DNA of 6,918 bases from Pseudomonadota bacterium (GTDB lineage: Bacteria; Pseudomonadota; Alphaproteobacteria; Caulobacterales; Caulobacteraceae): NCBI GenBank assembly GCA_023436945.1, contig JAEZHG010000042.1:1-6918 (forward strand), read 5' to 3'. The notes beneath the pieces are model-generated. The model was given only the letters and a program-made list of their open reading frames with translations, did not search any database and was not told the DNA's origin. Below are positions 6,193-6,918 of this stretch, piece after piece. The stretch's first letter is position 1, and every line of letters starts with the position of its first letter. The translations under genes and the position numbers were made by a program.

Positions 6193-6918
6193 TTGAGCGG
6201 ATATGATTGTCCGCCGCAGCGGCATATCCATGCCGATGGTGCGGTGCGTGGATTACTGATATCCGCCAAGGTCTTAGGCTCTATCGCCGTGGTGATCGCC
6301 ATCCTCGTTTGGGGGACGTTCAATCCCCTGGTCGAGACCATCTGGCAGGCTGCCTTTCAGGTCGCGCTGGTAACATTCGCCGTATGGCGACTGATCATTA
6401 TCAGAGCCAGCTACATCAAACCTCCAGTAGTACATGAGCCAGACCACTGGCCCCGCTATACGGTCATGGCGGCCCTCTACAAAGAGGCCAATATGATCAA
6501 CCAACTGATCGATAATCTCGAAAGCTTCGACTACCCGCGGGAACAGTTGGAGGTGTTCCTGCTGCTAGAGGAATGCGACCATGAGACCATTCACGCCGCC
6601 AGCGGTCGCCGCCTGCCAGACTGGATCAAGATCGTCGTCGTTCCCGAGGGCACGCCCCAAACGAAGCCGCGCGCCTTGAACTATGGACTGTCGATGGCCA
6701 CGGGCGAGTTACTGACCATCTACGACGCCGAGGATGCACCCCATCCCTATCAGCTCAAAGAATCAGCTAGCCGTTTTCACAGCGCACCAGACAGTCTTGC
6801 CTGTCTGCAGGCCCCTTTACGTATTCGGCGGATAAACCAGCCCGCTGTCCGCTCGCCCATTCTGGATCACCAGTTCGCTGCCGAGTATGCAGCCCTGTTT
6901 GAAGTCGTCTTGCCGGGT
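6193..6918 (+). CDS. Membrane glycosyltransferase family 2, CESA_like_2 / XagB type (C-terminus cut by window edge)
   Basis: Processive-type inner-membrane glycosyltransferase that moves a sugar from a nucleotide donor to a growing polysaccharide or lipid acceptor. The 242 visible residues start at TTG 6193: an in-frame TGA lies at 6166 and GGGGGGAG lies 9 bases upstream. Two membrane segments (about 27-43 and 50-70) precede a cytoplasmic GT-A domain starting at Tyr89 (YTVMAALYKEANMINQLI). LLLEECD (123-129) and TKPRALNYGL (157-166) mark the nucleotide-binding part, and YDAEDAP (177-183) carries the DxD-like metal and donor site (Asp178, Asp181). LACLQAPL and EYAALFEVVLPG follow as in CESA_like_2 proteins such as XagB and the N4 adsorption protein B group. 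The acceptor-site and QxxRW regions and further membrane helices are beyond the window. It is divergent from tetR. Family confident; product unknown, probably exported or surface polysaccharide. Confidence 0.9.
   Translation, partial: MSGYDCPPQRHIHADGAVRGLLISAKVLGSIAVVIAILVWGTFNPLVETIWQAAFQVALVTFAVWRLIIIRASYIKPPVVHEPDHWPRYTVMAALYKEANMINQLIDNLESFDYPREQLEVFLLLEECDHETIHAASGRRLPDWIKIVVVPEGTPQTKPRALNYGLSMATGELLTIYDAEDAPHPYQLKESASRFHSAPDSLACLQAPLRIRRINQPAVRSPILDHQFAAEYAALFEVVLPG

Overview
The window looks like chromosomal DNA of an alphaproteobacterium, most likely from the Caulobacterales (Caulobacter, Brevundimonas or Asticcacaulis type). This rests on the G+C-rich but not extreme base composition, the protein flavours, and the arrangement slt <- -> dapA-smpB, which I recall as common in alphaproteobacteria. 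The genus is an inference. Coding density is high, and no stretch over 300 bases lacks a gene. I see no tRNA, rRNA, CRISPR array, insertion sequence or integrase.

Left part, minus strand (1-3243). From right to left this holds dapA (lysine and diaminopimelate synthesis), smpB (tmRNA partner) and a bifunctional penicillin-binding protein 1A that runs off the left edge. The dapA stop and the smpB start share one base (TAATG), so these two form a coupled pair. The PBP gene follows after 91 bases. It has its own Shine-Dalgarno sequence and GTG start, with a perfect 8-bp-arm hairpin just upstream.

Middle, plus strand (3346-5394). Divergent from dapA is a soluble lytic murein transglycosylase with an N-terminal signal, a long helical-repeat region and a C-terminal SLT catalytic domain. 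It ends in a hairpin (about 5410-5436) that sits between it and the convergent tetR gene and could stop transcription from both sides. Peptidoglycan precursor supply (DapA), polymerisation and crosslinking (PBP1A) and cleavage (Slt) therefore lie side by side, with ribosome rescue (SmpB) in between.

Right part (5448-6918). A TetR-family repressor (minus strand, TTG start) is divergent from a membrane glycosyltransferase of family 2 (plus strand, TTG start), which is cut by the right edge. The 118-base gap between them holds a perfect 21-bp palindrome (9-bp arms, 3-base centre). It occupies the spacer of the best-looking promoter for the glycosyltransferase, so it is a strong candidate operator for the TetR protein. 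This regulator-operator-glycosyltransferase unit is the least ordinary part of the window. It probably concerns a surface or exported polysaccharide, but substrate and inducer cannot be read from the sequence.
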